From a virus: DNA of 48,569 nucleotides. This document shows, one piece after another, positions 16,987 to 27,241 of the stretch. The position numbers and the translations under genes were made by a program. Positions within the stretch are counted from its first letter, which is position 1; each line of letters starts with the position of its first letter. The notes beneath the pieces are model-generated. The model saw nothing but the letters and a program-made list of their open reading frames with translations, was not told the DNA's origin and ran no database searches. The DNA is taken from the IMG/VR virus record IMGVR_UViG_3300020187_000056, positions 1 through 48,569 of that record; one strand, given 5' to 3'.

Positions 16987-17020
16987 TCACCTTTATAGTA
17001 ATAGGCTGCTGAAAGGTGGC
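16986..17020 (+). terminator. Hairpin between structural genes with shared loop 13-mer
   Basis: GTCACCTTT (16986-16994) and AAAGGTGGC (17012-17020) form a 9-bp stem with one wobble. The 17-base loop begins with ATAGTAATAGGCT, identical to 16102-16114. No U-run follows. A processing or attenuation element is more likely than a classical terminator. Confidence 0.45.
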
Positions 17021-17049
17021 CTATAACTATATAAAATAAAAAACAAATT

Positions 17050-17796
17050 ATGGCTGTAAGCGTAGATACTGTTTATCAAAGAGTGTTGGCAATACTCAAC
17101 AAAGAACAAAGAGGGTATCTTACCCCACAAGAATTTAATCTATTTGCAAACCAAGCGCAATTAGATATATTTGAACAATACTTTTACGACATCAACCAAT
17201 TCGGTAGAGTGCCGGGCAATGACACAGAGTTTTCTGACATGCTCAATGTTCTAAACGAAAAAATAAACATCTTCGAAAAAAATACCGCTTTAGTATACGG
17301 CGGAACTCACTGGGCTGCACCTGCTGATCTGTATAGATTAGGGACTATAGTATACAATAACACAATAACTTCAAAGTCATTATATCCTGTGCCTAACACA
17401 GTGGTGACTACGATAGTGCCTACTGAGGCAGAGCGAATAAACTTTAATGAGTTTATATACATAAACCAATCACCTTACACAAAACCATCTAATTCAAGAC
17501 CGATATTTATAGCCGACTACATTGGCTATAGAGTATATGGTAATAGCGAGTTAACTACGGATGTTACGTGTAATTATATAAAAGAACCTTCTCAAGTAGC
17601 TTGGGCATATCAAATGGTTTTCGGGGAAGCGCTGTATAATGCAAATGAATCCACGAACTTTGAGCTTCATGAGTCTGAAGAAACAGAATTAGTTATTAAA
17701 ATATTAGAATTTGCGGGGCTTTTAGTTAAGGACATCGGGCTATATCAAATAGCAAATCAAATAGAAGGGCAAACCAACCAACAAGAAAAAGCATAA
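17050..17796 (+). CDS. Putative head-tail connector protein
   Basis: A 248-aa protein with a helical N-terminus (VDTVYQRVLAILNKEQRGYLTPQEFNLFANQAQLDIFEQYFYDINQF), a beta-rich middle with PADLYRLGTIVYN, and a helical Gln/Glu-rich C-terminus. Adaptor proteins that dock under the portal are often helical at both ends with a beta insert. It sits between capsid-linked genes and the tail nozzle candidate, with a 3-base gap to the next gene. The adaptor call is by position and architecture. Confidence 0.6.
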   Translation: MAVSVDTVYQRVLAILNKEQRGYLTPQEFNLFANQAQLDIFEQYFYDINQFGRVPGNDTEFSDMLNVLNEKINIFEKNTALVYGGTHWAAPADLYRLGTIVYNNTITSKSLYPVPNTVVTTIVPTEAERINFNEFIYINQSPYTKPSNSRPIFIADYIGYRVYGNSELTTDVTCNYIKEPSQVAWAYQMVFGEALYNANESTNFELHESEETELVIKILEFAGLLVKDIGLYQIANQIEGQTNQQEKA

Positions 17797-17799
17797 TAT

Positions 17800-18723
17800 A
17801 TGGCATTAATAAATCAAACACCGGAAGAATACTACTTAGGCCCTGACGGGGTATGGGATAGTGGAGATGAAAGTTACGGAGATTATCAGTTTGTTAGTAT
17901 AACAGATATTATAAACAATTTTATAGTAGCTTATGTTGGGCAAGACAAATTAATAACAAAAGTAAAAAGAACTGATGTTGCATATTGGGCTCAAAGAGCT
18001 ATCCAAGAGTTTAGCTTTGATACATTGCCGCAGGAAAAATCTATTGAAATAGAATGCCCTCCTGGTTTGTATATGATTTTACCGCAAGACTATGTTAACT
18101 ACACCAAGCTTTCTTGGGTGGATAGCCGAGGTATAGAAAGAATAATATATAGGACGGATTTGTCAAGCAATCCAAATGCAATAATACAAGATAACACGTA
18201 CGAATACACTTTTGATCAAGATGGTAATATACCTCTTGCGGCGGAATCAGAAACGCTAAAAAGATGGAACTCGAGTAGTAGCTATCCATTAGGTGGCTCA
18301 GGAGGAGGTAACTTTGATTTAGTAAACAATCCAGACCTATTAGCATTATATGCTTATGGTGGAAGATACGGGATAAACCCGGAGCAAGCTCAAGCAAATG
18401 GAACTTTTTACGTGGACAAAATAAACAATGTAATTCGATTTAGCTCAGATATACGAGGTAGAATAGTTACACTAAAATACGTAAGTGACGGGCTGGGAAC
18501 AGCAGAAGATATGACTGTTCATAAGTTTGCAATGGATGCAATAGAAAAGTATATAGCTTACTCTATACTGTCCACAAGGGCTAACATACAAGAATACTTA
18601 GTCGCTAGATTTAGAAAAGTTGCTTCGGCAGCAAGAAGAAATGCCAAGATTAGATTATCAGAACTTAAGTCAGACTTAATGGCACAGGTATTTAGAAATC
18701 AATCAAAATGGATTAAACACTAG
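17800..18723 (+). CDS. Putative tail adaptor / ring protein
   Basis: A 307-aa protein: acidic N-terminus, then TDIINNFIVAYVGQDKLITKVKRTDVAYWAQRAIQEFSFDTLPQ and PPGLYMILPQDYVNYTKLSWVD. A Gly-rich loop follows, and a long helical C-terminus (AMDAIEKYIAYSILSTRANIQEYLVARFRKVASAARR). The layout, including the YWAQRAIQEFSFD helix, resembles adaptor/ring proteins between portal and nozzle. It lies six bases before the nozzle gene. Function inferred. Confidence 0.6.
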   Translation: MALINQTPEEYYLGPDGVWDSGDESYGDYQFVSITDIINNFIVAYVGQDKLITKVKRTDVAYWAQRAIQEFSFDTLPQEKSIEIECPPGLYMILPQDYVNYTKLSWVDSRGIERIIYRTDLSSNPNAIIQDNTYEYTFDQDGNIPLAAESETLKRWNSSSSYPLGGSGGGNFDLVNNPDLLALYAYGGRYGINPEQAQANGTFYVDKINNVIRFSSDIRGRIVTLKYVSDGLGTAEDMTVHKFAMDAIEKYIAYSILSTRANIQEYLVARFRKVASAARRNAKIRLSELKSDLMAQVFRNQSKWIKH

Positions 18724-18729
18724 AATTAA

Positions 18730-21700
18730 ATGGCAGAGTTAATACACACGTTTACATCAGGTAAAATGAACAAGGATCTTGACGAAAGACTTGTTCCTAA
18801 CGGAGAATATAGAGATGCCTTAAATTTAGAATTAGCATCTTCAGATAGCTCTCAAGTTGGCACCTTTCAAAATATTAAAGGTAACTTAGAATTAGCGTAC
18901 AAGACATATAATCCTATTACCGAAGTTAGAACAGTATGGACAAGCAATTATATATCTGACTTGACAAACGCTTCCTGCGTAGGAACTGTAACAGATAGGA
19001 ATACAGATAATATATACTGGTTTATAGAAAGCGACGAGGTTAGTGCCATAGCTTACTACAATGATGTTACAAAAGTTATAGCTCCCTTAATAGTAGACGC
19101 TAATAATATACTAAACTTTAGTAAAGATTACTTAATAACAGGTGTTAACGTGCTGGAGGGCATATTAATGTGGACAGACAATCAAACCGAGCCTAAAAGT
19201 GTAACTATAAAAGACTGGATAGGATCCACGGTAGATTTTTTAACGCATTCACAAATATATGGTCGTGACTTTATTGAACAAGACATTACTGTAATAAAAA
19301 AATACCCATTGCAGCCTCCTACGATAACAGCCAGTTCTACAACTAGGGTTGACAACAATGGAAATCCAGCTACCATAGAGACAAAAGTTAACTTTTCTTT
19401 TGTTAAAAACATCGGTACTGATCCCTTAAACCCTATATACGTAGGGCTAACGCCGGAAGATGGGCCGCAAACAATGACGTGGGTCCCACAACAAAACCCT
19501 CCTTTTTACCAACCCGGAGATTATTTAGTATTTTCTTTTGCAGGGAATGAGCCTTTGTCTGAGGACGCTAATATTAGAGCACAGGTAGTGTCTGTAATAC
19601 CGCCTACCCCTAACGCAACTCAAACAGGAGCTATTGTAACTATACTTTCTGTAGGTGAGGGCGACGAAAACAATGACGAAGTTATTAAAGAATTTGAGGT
19701 AGTGTTAGAACAAGAAGACCCGTTTTTTGAATTTAGGTTTGCTAGGTTTGGATACAGGTACAAGTATAACAACAATCAAATATCAGCTTTTTCGCCTTTT
19801 TCAAATCCAGCTTTTTTGCCAGGGGAGTTTGAATACAATCCTAAAAATGGATATAACCTAGGAATGGTTAATACCATTAGGCAACTTGAAATATCAAATT
19901 TTAGACCAGCTGATATTCCTCCTGATGTAGATACTATAGATATATTGTATAAGGCTACAAATAATCCTAACGTATATGTGGTAGATTCATTTACTCCTGA
20001 AGATACAGAGTGGGAAGCAAATAACTTCAATATAAAAACGGAAATAATAACGTCTGTTGTAAAGTCAAATCAAATATTAAGACCTTATGATAACGTGCCT
20101 AGAAAAGCAAAAGCACAGGAAATAACCGCTAATAGATTAATATACGGTAATTACACACAAAACTTTAATCTAGACAATCCGTATGCTAAAAATTCGCCGC
20201 TTCACGTAGCGCTTAGTGTAGGTACAGATGTAAGAGAAGTATCTTCGGACGCGGCGTTAGCAGGGGGAGTAAATATAAACGGGTTAAACGTAGCTGAATC
20301 AGTAAAGTCAATAAGAACTTATCAGGCGGGTGTAGCTTATATGGATGAGTACGGTAGAACAACTCCAGTGTTTACTAGTGCACTAGGAGCTATAATCATA
20401 CCTAAAAATCAGGCTAGCTTTTCTACGAAGCTAACTGTTAAGATAGACAGCGCTTTGCCTTACTATGACACAGGTAAACCTTTTACACACTTTAAATATT
20501 ATGTAAAAGAAACATCACAGCCGTATTACAATTTATGCTTAGATAGGTTTTATAACGCGGAAGACGGGAATCTTTGGCTTTCGTTTCCTTCTTCTGAAAG
20601 AAATAAGGTAGACGAAGAAACATTTCTTATACTAAAAAAGGAGCATGACAATGCTACTCCCGTAAAAGACACCGCGGCGAAGTACAAAGTGCTTGCTATT
20701 TCTAACGAAGCTCCGCAATTTCTGAAAGACACGAAGCTATCTAAGGGATCAGCTCCCCTTCTTCCTACCGGTTCAGCTACTCCCGCTGTGGGGTCTAACG
20801 AATTTTTTATAAGCGGAGAGGATTTTGATAACGCATTTGGAGCCGAAACTAGGACTATATCTGGTTTAGTGTTAAGAATAAGTGCACCAGGAAATAATAG
20901 CGACTATTATAAAATATCAACATTTGGTTTAGCAGACGTTCCTAACCCGCCTGTGAGAATTGTTGTGTCGGAAGTTTTTGGGGACGACATGGCCTTTGCA
21001 TCTGACCCTAATACAGGATTGCCGGTAGGTGGGCTATTGTTAAACCTATACGAAATTGTAACAGAAAATAAGCCAGAATTTACAGGTAGATTTTTTGTTA
21101 AGGTAAACAAAGACGCTATTCTAACCGAAAAAATTGCAGCAGCGGCAGCAGCGGAACCGGTTTACGTTAGAAAAGCATTTGAATTTTTGTATCAAGCTCA
21201 ATTTAATGAAGGGGGCAAGAGCTTTTGGAATGAAACATGGCGCAACGCAGATGGGCAAGGCAACGGCCCAAAGGGCAGGCTATTTATAAATTACATAGAA
21301 ACAGATTGCGAGGGGCCTTTTAACGGGGTTGATGAGACAGGCACTATGAGATTAGCGGATGCCGCAGGTTATGGAGAGTGGAGACAGACTGGAGGTATAG
21401 CCGAAAGAAACCCAGCAATGCTTAGGCAATTAAATATTGGCTCTGGAGCAAGATTTCGTTTTGTTGAAGCTCCGGGCAGTACAATAACAGGAATACCAAG
21501 TACAGTTTACAGGATTACTCAATCAACAAATGAACAAAGAAGAAATACTTGGTGGTGCGGCGACAACTCTAAAAACAAAAGAAAGCACATGTCTAACCAA
21601 ATTACATACTGGACACTAAAATTCCAGAGAGTAGAAGATGGAGTAGCCGCTTTGGATTGGAAACCTAAAGAAGATGGGGGGATGTCTAATTGGTCAGGTA

Positions 21701-23247
21701 GCACCACTAATTGGGGAAATTCATTTATAGGTATTGAATTTATAGACACAATAGAAGACAATAATAGTTTTACTACTGACAACCCTGCTATATTTGAAAC
21801 CGAACCAAAAGAGGCTGCGGAATTAGATATATATTGGGAAGTTCCGGGGTCTTATACGGCGGCACAGCATGGGCAAACGCATGCTTTAGATTGGTTTAAT
21901 TGTTACTCTTTTGGAAACGGAGTTGAGTCGGATCGTATTAGAGATGATTTTAATCAACCTTTAATAGAAAACGGAGTAAAAGCTTCTGCTACATTAGAAG
22001 AGCCTTACGGCGAAGAACACAGATCCACGGGGCTTATATTCTCTCAAATATTTAACTCTACTTCAAGCACCAACAACCTTAATCAATTTATACAGGCAGA
22101 AAGCATTACCAAAGATGTAAATCCGGAGTATGGTAGTATACAAAAACTACACACAAGAGACACAGATTTAATTACCTTATGCGAAAACAAGTCAATGAAA
22201 ATATTGGCTAAGAAAGATGCTTTATTTAATGCGGACGGTAGCACTAACTTAACATCTAACGCTGCGGTACTGGGTCAGACATTAACTTTTCAAGGTGAAT
22301 TTGGCATAGCTACTAATCCTGAATCATTCGCTGAGTTCGGTTTTAGAATGTATTACACCGACGCAAACAAAGGAGCAGTGCTTAGACTTTCAGGTGATGG
22401 TATTACCGATGTATCTGATTATGGCATGCACTCATTCTTTTCAGACAACCTACCGGTTAACACTAAAATACTGGGATCGTGGGATGTTGGAAAAAGAAAC
22501 TATAACATAACGCTAAAATCTTTAACTCCTTATTGGCAACAAACTTTAGGTGCGGGAGAATTTGATAGATTAAATAGAGATCCTGCGTGCAATCAATTTA
22601 TAAACACTTTGCCAACCTACAGCACTACAATATCATTCAAAGAAGAAGTTAATGGATTTACTTCAAGGAAAGTCTATATACCAGAGGCAGCGGCTTATCT
22701 TAATAACATATACTACACATTTAAAAACGGTAGAATATGGGAGCATGGGCTAAACACAGCGTATAATACTTTTTATGGTATAGGACCAGACAACGTTTTT
22801 GCAGGTCCATACTATGAAAGCTCATTCAATACTATATTTAATGAAAATCCGGCCGTAGTTAAAGGTTATAAAACGCTAAATTATAGCGGGACCGACGCTA
22901 AAGAACATTTATACAAACTAACCGGCAGCGAAAGACTGTATACCTTAGCTCAAGTACAAGCAGGAGGTTTAACGCCTGATACGTCTGTAGAAACAAAAGG
23001 CTGGTATGTAAACTCTATAGTAACTGACTTACAAGAAGGGCAAATAAAAGAATTCTTAGACAAAGAAGGTAAGAAGTTCAACTACATAAAAGGCATGGAC
23101 ACTTTTTACTTAAGCTCTTGTAATACTAATGTGGACACTAAGGAATTTAATGTTCAGGGTATAGGTAATCCTAGTGTGATAACAGTTCCGCCTCAAACAG
23201 TATTTACGGTAACAAACCAAGCGGACCCGAATTGTTCAACTCCGTAA
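18730..23247 (+). CDS. Tail nozzle / tail tube-like protein
   Basis: A 1505-aa beta-rich protein. Its N-terminus, with GKMNKDLDERLVPNGEYRDA and GTFQNIKGN, is a signature I recall from tail proteins of uncultured marine podoviruses and crAss-like phages. Repeated blade-like segments (TDRNTDNIYWFIESDEVSAIAYYN and ANRLIYGNYTQNF) suggest a beta-propeller, as in T7 gp12. The C-terminus returns to similar blades (YLNNIYYTFKNGRIWEHG). There is no protease or transmembrane segment. It is the main argument for a short-tailed virion. Exact oligomer and position are inferred. Confidence 0.7.
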   Translation: MAELIHTFTSGKMNKDLDERLVPNGEYRDALNLELASSDSSQVGTFQNIKGNLELAYKTYNPITEVRTVWTSNYISDLTNASCVGTVTDRNTDNIYWFIESDEVSAIAYYNDVTKVIAPLIVDANNILNFSKDYLITGVNVLEGILMWTDNQTEPKSVTIKDWIGSTVDFLTHSQIYGRDFIEQDITVIKKYPLQPPTITASSTTRVDNNGNPATIETKVNFSFVKNIGTDPLNPIYVGLTPEDGPQTMTWVPQQNPPFYQPGDYLVFSFAGNEPLSEDANIRAQVVSVIPPTPNATQTGAIVTILSVGEGDENNDEVIKEFEVVLEQEDPFFEFRFARFGYRYKYNNNQISAFSPFSNPAFLPGEFEYNPKNGYNLGMVNTIRQLEISNFRPADIPPDVDTIDILYKATNNPNVYVVDSFTPEDTEWEANNFNIKTEIITSVVKSNQILRPYDNVPRKAKAQEITANRLIYGNYTQNFNLDNPYAKNSPLHVALSVGTDVREVSSDAALAGGVNINGLNVAESVKSIRTYQAGVAYMDEYGRTTPVFTSALGAIIIPKNQASFSTKLTVKIDSALPYYDTGKPFTHFKYYVKETSQPYYNLCLDRFYNAEDGNLWLSFPSSERNKVDEETFLILKKEHDNATPVKDTAAKYKVLAISNEAPQFLKDTKLSKGSAPLLPTGSATPAVGSNEFFISGEDFDNAFGAETRTISGLVLRISAPGNNSDYYKISTFGLADVPNPPVRIVVSEVFGDDMAFASDPNTGLPVGGLLLNLYEIVTENKPEFTGRFFVKVNKDAILTEKIAAAAAAEPVYVRKAFEFLYQAQFNEGGKSFWNETWRNADGQGNGPKGRLFINYIETDCEGPFNGVDETGTMRLADAAGYGEWRQTGGIAERNPAMLRQLNIGSGARFRFVEAPGSTITGIPSTVYRITQSTNEQRRNTWWCGDNSKNKRKHMSNQITYWTLKFQRVEDGVAALDWKPKEDGGMSNWSGSTTNWGNSFIGIEFIDTIEDNNSFTTDNPAIFETEPKEAAELDIYWEVPGSYTAAQHGQTHALDWFNCYSFGNGVESDRIRDDFNQPLIENGVKASATLEEPYGEEHRSTGLIFSQIFNSTSSTNNLNQFIQAESITKDVNPEYGSIQKLHTRDTDLITLCENKSMKILAKKDALFNADGSTNLTSNAAVLGQTLTFQGEFGIATNPESFAEFGFRMYYTDANKGAVLRLSGDGITDVSDYGMHSFFSDNLPVNTKILGSWDVGKRNYNITLKSLTPYWQQTLGAGEFDRLNRDPACNQFINTLPTYSTTISFKEEVNGFTSRKVYIPEAAAYLNNIYYTFKNGRIWEHGLNTAYNTFYGIGPDNVFAGPYYESSFNTIFNENPAVVKGYKTLNYSGTDAKEHLYKLTGSERLYTLAQVQAGGLTPDTSVETKGWYVNSIVTDLQEGQIKEFLDKEGKKFNYIKGMDTFYLSSCNTNVDTKEFNVQGIGNPSVITVPPQTVFTVTNQADPNCSTP

Positions 23248-23275
23248 AAATTTATTAGCAATTTAAACAAATATT

Positions 23276-24856
23276 ATGGCATTTAATAACTTCACAGTAA
23301 GCGTAGTAAGCTTTAATGAAACGGCTGGCGTTGACTGGACAATAGCACAACCGTCTGTTTCTTTACTAATAACACCTGCTACCGGGTATACTGTAACCGC
23401 ATCCAACTTTGCGCCCATAACGCCTTTGCCAACTTATGTAAATAGCGTTGTTTTTACTCAAAATGGTTTGAATGTAGATTGCGTTATTACCTACATTACG
23501 CCCAGCGTGATGCCTAGTGCTGATGTGCTTATATCTCTTTGTATTCAGGGATCTGCTGTAGAAAAACAAATATGCGTTTCAGGGGTTGTATCACAATGTG
23601 ATGTAAGTAATTGCAAATCACCTGTTCCGGGAGGAGCTGATGTAGCTTATAGCGCTTGTAATACTGTAGGGGCAAGCAGCACTGTGGTTGCAAGTTATTT
23701 TGTAAACGCTGATTCCGCACATTATTTTCCAGTAGCTCCTTCTTTATCAGTTGTTATAGGAGATCCTAATAGTTACACTATAACGGACACAAAAGGCTAT
23801 GACAGCGCCGGAAATTTAATAAGCGTAACTTTTACAATAGTCTATACTTTTCCACCAAGCGATGTCACGGGGGATAAAATATGCTTAAGTGCACATGGTG
23901 TAGTAGTATATAATCCTCCGATACAAATAAACTCTTACTCTTTTCCTATAGGGGGCAACGTGCCTTCTGGAGGATTAAACACAAGTTTTAGTATATTCGG
24001 TATAGAAGGAGCGGCGTGGAGTTTATTGTCCACATCCACTGGGCTAGGAATACCAATTGCAGCAACATCCGGGGTGTTAGATTCCACCGGCACAACAACA
24101 ATAGCAGCTAATTTCCCTAGCGTAAACGTCGATACAACATATACAATTACTTTGTCAGGGGATTTAGCATCTACTTTTGACACTCCAGCGGGGCAGCCTT
24201 CTACAATAACAATATACCAATATGTTAACACAACTTTAGGGCTTAGGTTCACAACCACTAACTCTGATATAATTACTCCCCTACCCATAACCTCCTTGTC
24301 GTTTATACCAAACATAGTTCCTTCTACCAATTTTTACACGTACGAAGTAGTAGCAACCTCGAACGAGAATATAAATCTGGGCGGAATACCTAATCCTGGA
24401 GAATGGTCTAATCAAAACCAAAATAATCCATTATACGAATTTGGTGTGCAATCTCATAGCTTCTTAGTAGACAACTCTGTTTCTCCTAGGACATTAACCG
24501 CTTCTGTGATTGTTAGTATTGATGAAACCGGAACACCTAGCGTTATAAGTGAATTAGATTTAGATAATTATCTAGTCGGAGCGGGATCATATTCTGCAGT
24601 GGATTGTACGGCGGTTACAACATTTAACATAGACATGTATCAGGGCTGGATTAATGACCCTTCTACGGGCTTAGCTCCAATGACGCTTGCTTATAATATA
24701 AACGATGTAGTAGTGGTTAAAGACACTGTAAACGGAACAGAGTATTGCGTAAGAATAACCGGCACATCCACCACGGCTGCCACAACATACATAAATACAG
24801 CTGTTAACAATGGCACTGGAGTGTACGGTAGCTGTGCTAACTGCGACGAATTATAA
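23276..24856 (+). CDS. Ig-like surface/tail protein
   Basis: A 526-aa Ser/Thr/Val/Ile-rich, Lys-poor protein with several beta-sandwich-like stretches (PSLSVVIGDPNSYTITDTKG, DTTYTITLSGDLASTF, TLTASVIVSIDETGTPS). The composition resembles Ig-like or BACON-type adhesive domains that phages use for carbohydrate attachment. Cysteines occur as pairs (CDVSNC and a terminal CANC). It follows the nozzle by 28 bases. A fibre or tail decoration role is inferred; no specific domain is certain. Confidence 0.6.
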   Translation: MAFNNFTVSVVSFNETAGVDWTIAQPSVSLLITPATGYTVTASNFAPITPLPTYVNSVVFTQNGLNVDCVITYITPSVMPSADVLISLCIQGSAVEKQICVSGVVSQCDVSNCKSPVPGGADVAYSACNTVGASSTVVASYFVNADSAHYFPVAPSLSVVIGDPNSYTITDTKGYDSAGNLISVTFTIVYTFPPSDVTGDKICLSAHGVVVYNPPIQINSYSFPIGGNVPSGGLNTSFSIFGIEGAAWSLLSTSTGLGIPIAATSGVLDSTGTTTIAANFPSVNVDTTYTITLSGDLASTFDTPAGQPSTITIYQYVNTTLGLRFTTTNSDIITPLPITSLSFIPNIVPSTNFYTYEVVATSNENINLGGIPNPGEWSNQNQNNPLYEFGVQSHSFLVDNSVSPRTLTASVIVSIDETGTPSVISELDLDNYLVGAGSYSAVDCTAVTTFNIDMYQGWINDPSTGLAPMTLAYNINDVVVVKDTVNGTEYCVRITGTSTTAATTYINTAVNNGTGVYGSCANCDEL

Positions 24857-24867
24857 AATAAAAAACT

Positions 24868-25215
24868 ATGCCAATAATAACCTTGCAATTTCCCTTCCCT
24901 ATAAACGATTCAGTTCAAGTAGGCGATACCGCTTATTATACAAATGACGTTAATGGCACAAATCTAATAAGATTAGGCCTTATAACCGAAATAACTAGAG
25001 CGATTAATCAAATGAAGGTAGATATTTTACCTCAGCTTGTAGGTACTGTTGATACAGCGTTAACCACAAGTAGTTTCATACTATTTAGTAAAACAGCATT
25101 GGTAAACACCAGTGGGCTAAAAGGCTATTATGCTGAGGCTCAATTTAAGAATGATTCAATAGACTACGCCGAATTGTTTTTAGTCGGGTCTGAAATATTT
25201 GATAGTAGCAAATAA
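24868..25215 (+). CDS. Conserved small virion/tail protein
   Basis: A 115-aa beta-rich protein: INDSVQVGDTAYYTN, then LGLITEITR, then FILFSKTALVNTSGLKGYYAEAQFKNDS, then AELFLVGSEIFDSSK. By memory the SGL-x-GYYAE and GSE-(I/V)-x2-SSK ending is widespread in marine phages with a similar tail block. It sits between surface-protein and internal-virion genes. Function unknown. Confidence 0.65.
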   Translation: MPIITLQFPFPINDSVQVGDTAYYTNDVNGTNLIRLGLITEITRAINQMKVDILPQLVGTVDTALTTSSFILFSKTALVNTSGLKGYYAEAQFKNDSIDYAELFLVGSEIFDSSK

Positions 25216-25216
25216 C

Positions 25217-25234
25217 ACGTAATAATAAAAGTAT
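25217..25234 (+). promoter_or_regulatory. Candidate repeated late-promoter motif, copy 2
   Basis: ACGTAATAATAAAAGTAT lies 19 bases before the next gene and matches the element at 2064-2081 in 17 of 18 positions. It would drive the internal virion protein group. It is a promoter or processing-site candidate only. Confidence 0.4.
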
Positions 25235-25253
25235 AATAATAAAATAAAGGTAT

Positions 25254-25892
25254 ATGATAACACCAGGTATGATAGGCGGCGCTGTATCAGGTCTTGCGGG
25301 AATTGCAGGAGGAATGATAGGCAGCGGCAAAAGAAAGAGAGAACAAGCGGCAGCGCAGACAGAATTTAACAGGAACAAAGCAAGAATGGAGGGGGCTGAC
25401 ACCTCTAACCTACATACAAACGTAGAAAATACTATGGAAGACCTAACGGTCAACACACAGGCAGCTGAATTTCAATCTCAACAACAAGCTTCGGGATTTG
25501 CTAATACAATGGACAATCTATCGTCTGCTGCTGGGGGATCTGGAATTGCAGCTTTAGCTCAATCAATGGCGGGGGCACAAAGCAATGCGGCTATACAAAG
25601 TTCCGCTGATATAGGTAGACAAGAATCTAGTAATCAAGCTGCTGAAAGACAAATGGCTGGACAGTTGCAGCAAAACGAAATACAAGGAGCATATAATTCT
25701 CGCGCAGCAGAAAAAGATAAAGTAGATACGATGCTGGGTATGTCTCAGAATAGGTTAGGCGCGGCAAATGCAGCAAGAGATGCAGCAACAAACTCCATAA
25801 TAGGTGGAGTTGGCAGTATAGCGGGGGCAGCGGCTCCGGGATTAGCAAACCTAGGAAAAGCCGGCGGCTTTATGGGCGGCTTTAAAAGTTAA
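25254..25892 (+). CDS. Internal virion protein (T7 gp14-like)
   Basis: A 212-aa protein starting with a Gly/Ala-rich amphipathic segment (GMIGGAVSGLAGIAGGMIG) that could insert in a membrane. It continues as an Ala/Gln-rich coiled coil (about 30-175) and ends in a Gly-rich tail (GGVGSIAGAAAPGLANLGKA). This is the usual layout of the small internal virion proteins ejected by podoviruses to form the periplasmic tunnel. It precedes two larger internal-protein genes by 5 bases. Function inferred from layout and context. Confidence 0.65.
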   Translation: MITPGMIGGAVSGLAGIAGGMIGSGKRKREQAAAQTEFNRNKARMEGADTSNLHTNVENTMEDLTVNTQAAEFQSQQQASGFANTMDNLSSAAGGSGIAALAQSMAGAQSNAAIQSSADIGRQESSNQAAERQMAGQLQQNEIQGAYNSRAAEKDKVDTMLGMSQNRLGAANAARDAATNSIIGGVGSIAGAAAPGLANLGKAGGFMGGFKS

Positions 25893-25897
25893 AAACT

Positions 25898-27241
25898 ATG
25901 GCAAACAATCAATTAATAGCAGGGGCTGCTAAAGTAGCTAGCAAGTTTATAGATGTAGGAGCAGAAATAACTAAAGGGTTTAACTCTACGACTTATCAAA
26001 GAGCTCCCTCTAGAACGGAACAGACAAACAAAGCTTACCAAAATAGAGTTAATTCCTTAATGGGTAAGATGAAAACAAACATCGACTTCACTTCTTTTTC
26101 TCCGCAAGAAACTGCAGCTATGAGAACCTTTTTAGCAAACGAAAGAACAAAGTATGCTGATGCAGCTACTATGGTAGCAAACATGGATGACACCACTTCT
26201 CCGGAATACATGGAGCAAGTGGATATTATGAACGGCGTAAACAATAGTTTTACTAATTTAGCTGCACAATTAAAATCTTACAAAGAAAGCAAGGTAGATT
26301 TTACAGAAAATATGATGACGGGTGCTATATCAGATGGCAACCCAGTAAATAACACCAGAGAAAATTTAGCTATATACGGTTTCTTAGACTCTGACGGTGA
26401 TGGCATTAATGACGAAAGATTAAATGTTCCTTTTTCTATACAACAAGGGGGTAACCTAGGTTTTGAAATAGACGGATCAGTTAGACTATGGAATGATCAC
26501 AAAGGCCCTATATTTAAAGATTATAAATTCGGGGGAGAGCTGCTTAAAGGAAATGAAGCAGTTTTTAATGCAGGCAGAAAAGTAGGTGAAGATGCACAGG
26601 ATTTATATAGATTAGAATTACAGCAAGCTTTAGGCAATCAAGACACACTAAGATCGTTTATATACGACTTCAATGACAACTTTAAAACAGAAGACTTAGC
26701 TAAACTATGGGAAGAGAATCCAGACTCACCAGAAGTGCTACAGCAAGTCCGACAGCAAGCAATAGACAGGTTAGTACAGTCAAGAGTAGCCGTAGGCAAC
26801 GAAGGTTACGCAAACAGGCAGGCTTATCGAAATAGGGACAAATTTAAAGGGTATTCAAAAGTAAAAGATACCGTAGATCTTGGTCCAGACAATCCTAATG
26901 CTGATAAAGGCGCAGGAGAATATCAAAAATGGATCAATATAGATAAAACAAAACCCGAAATATATATATACATAGGGCCGACTCCTGGAGGATCTTCGAA
27001 TAACTTACCCGAACAAAAGGGTGATGGTACAGAAATAAATGATTCTGGATTATCTGATGACATAAAAGATTCAAGAGTTAATGACCCCACCAAAGACGAA
27101 GATGAAAAAGCGGCGATAATGAAGGCGGCTCAAGGTTCAGTAAAAAGAAAAAACTACCCTGAAACCGAAGAGGGCGATGAAGCTTACAAAAAAGAGGTAA
27201 TGAGGATATACAAAGAAAGTTTAAATAAAGCAAAGAAATAA
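25898..27241 (+). CDS. Probable internal virion protein
   Basis: A 447-aa protein. The N-terminal half is helical (GAAKVASKFIDVGAEITKGF, then long helices). Near residue 160 is DSDGDGINDE, a calcium-binding type DxDxDG loop. The C-terminal quarter is acidic/basic low complexity and ends KESLNKAKK. It shares its last base with the start of the 2918-aa gene (TAATG). It corresponds by position to T7 gp15-type ejection proteins, although no homology is visible to me. Confidence 0.6.
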   Translation: MANNQLIAGAAKVASKFIDVGAEITKGFNSTTYQRAPSRTEQTNKAYQNRVNSLMGKMKTNIDFTSFSPQETAAMRTFLANERTKYADAATMVANMDDTTSPEYMEQVDIMNGVNNSFTNLAAQLKSYKESKVDFTENMMTGAISDGNPVNNTRENLAIYGFLDSDGDGINDERLNVPFSIQQGGNLGFEIDGSVRLWNDHKGPIFKDYKFGGELLKGNEAVFNAGRKVGEDAQDLYRLELQQALGNQDTLRSFIYDFNDNFKTEDLAKLWEENPDSPEVLQQVRQQAIDRLVQSRVAVGNEGYANRQAYRNRDKFKGYSKVKDTVDLGPDNPNADKGAGEYQKWINIDKTKPEIYIYIGPTPGGSSNNLPEQKGDGTEINDSGLSDDIKDSRVNDPTKDEDEKAAIMKAAQGSVKRKNYPETEEGDEAYKKEVMRIYKESLNKAKK

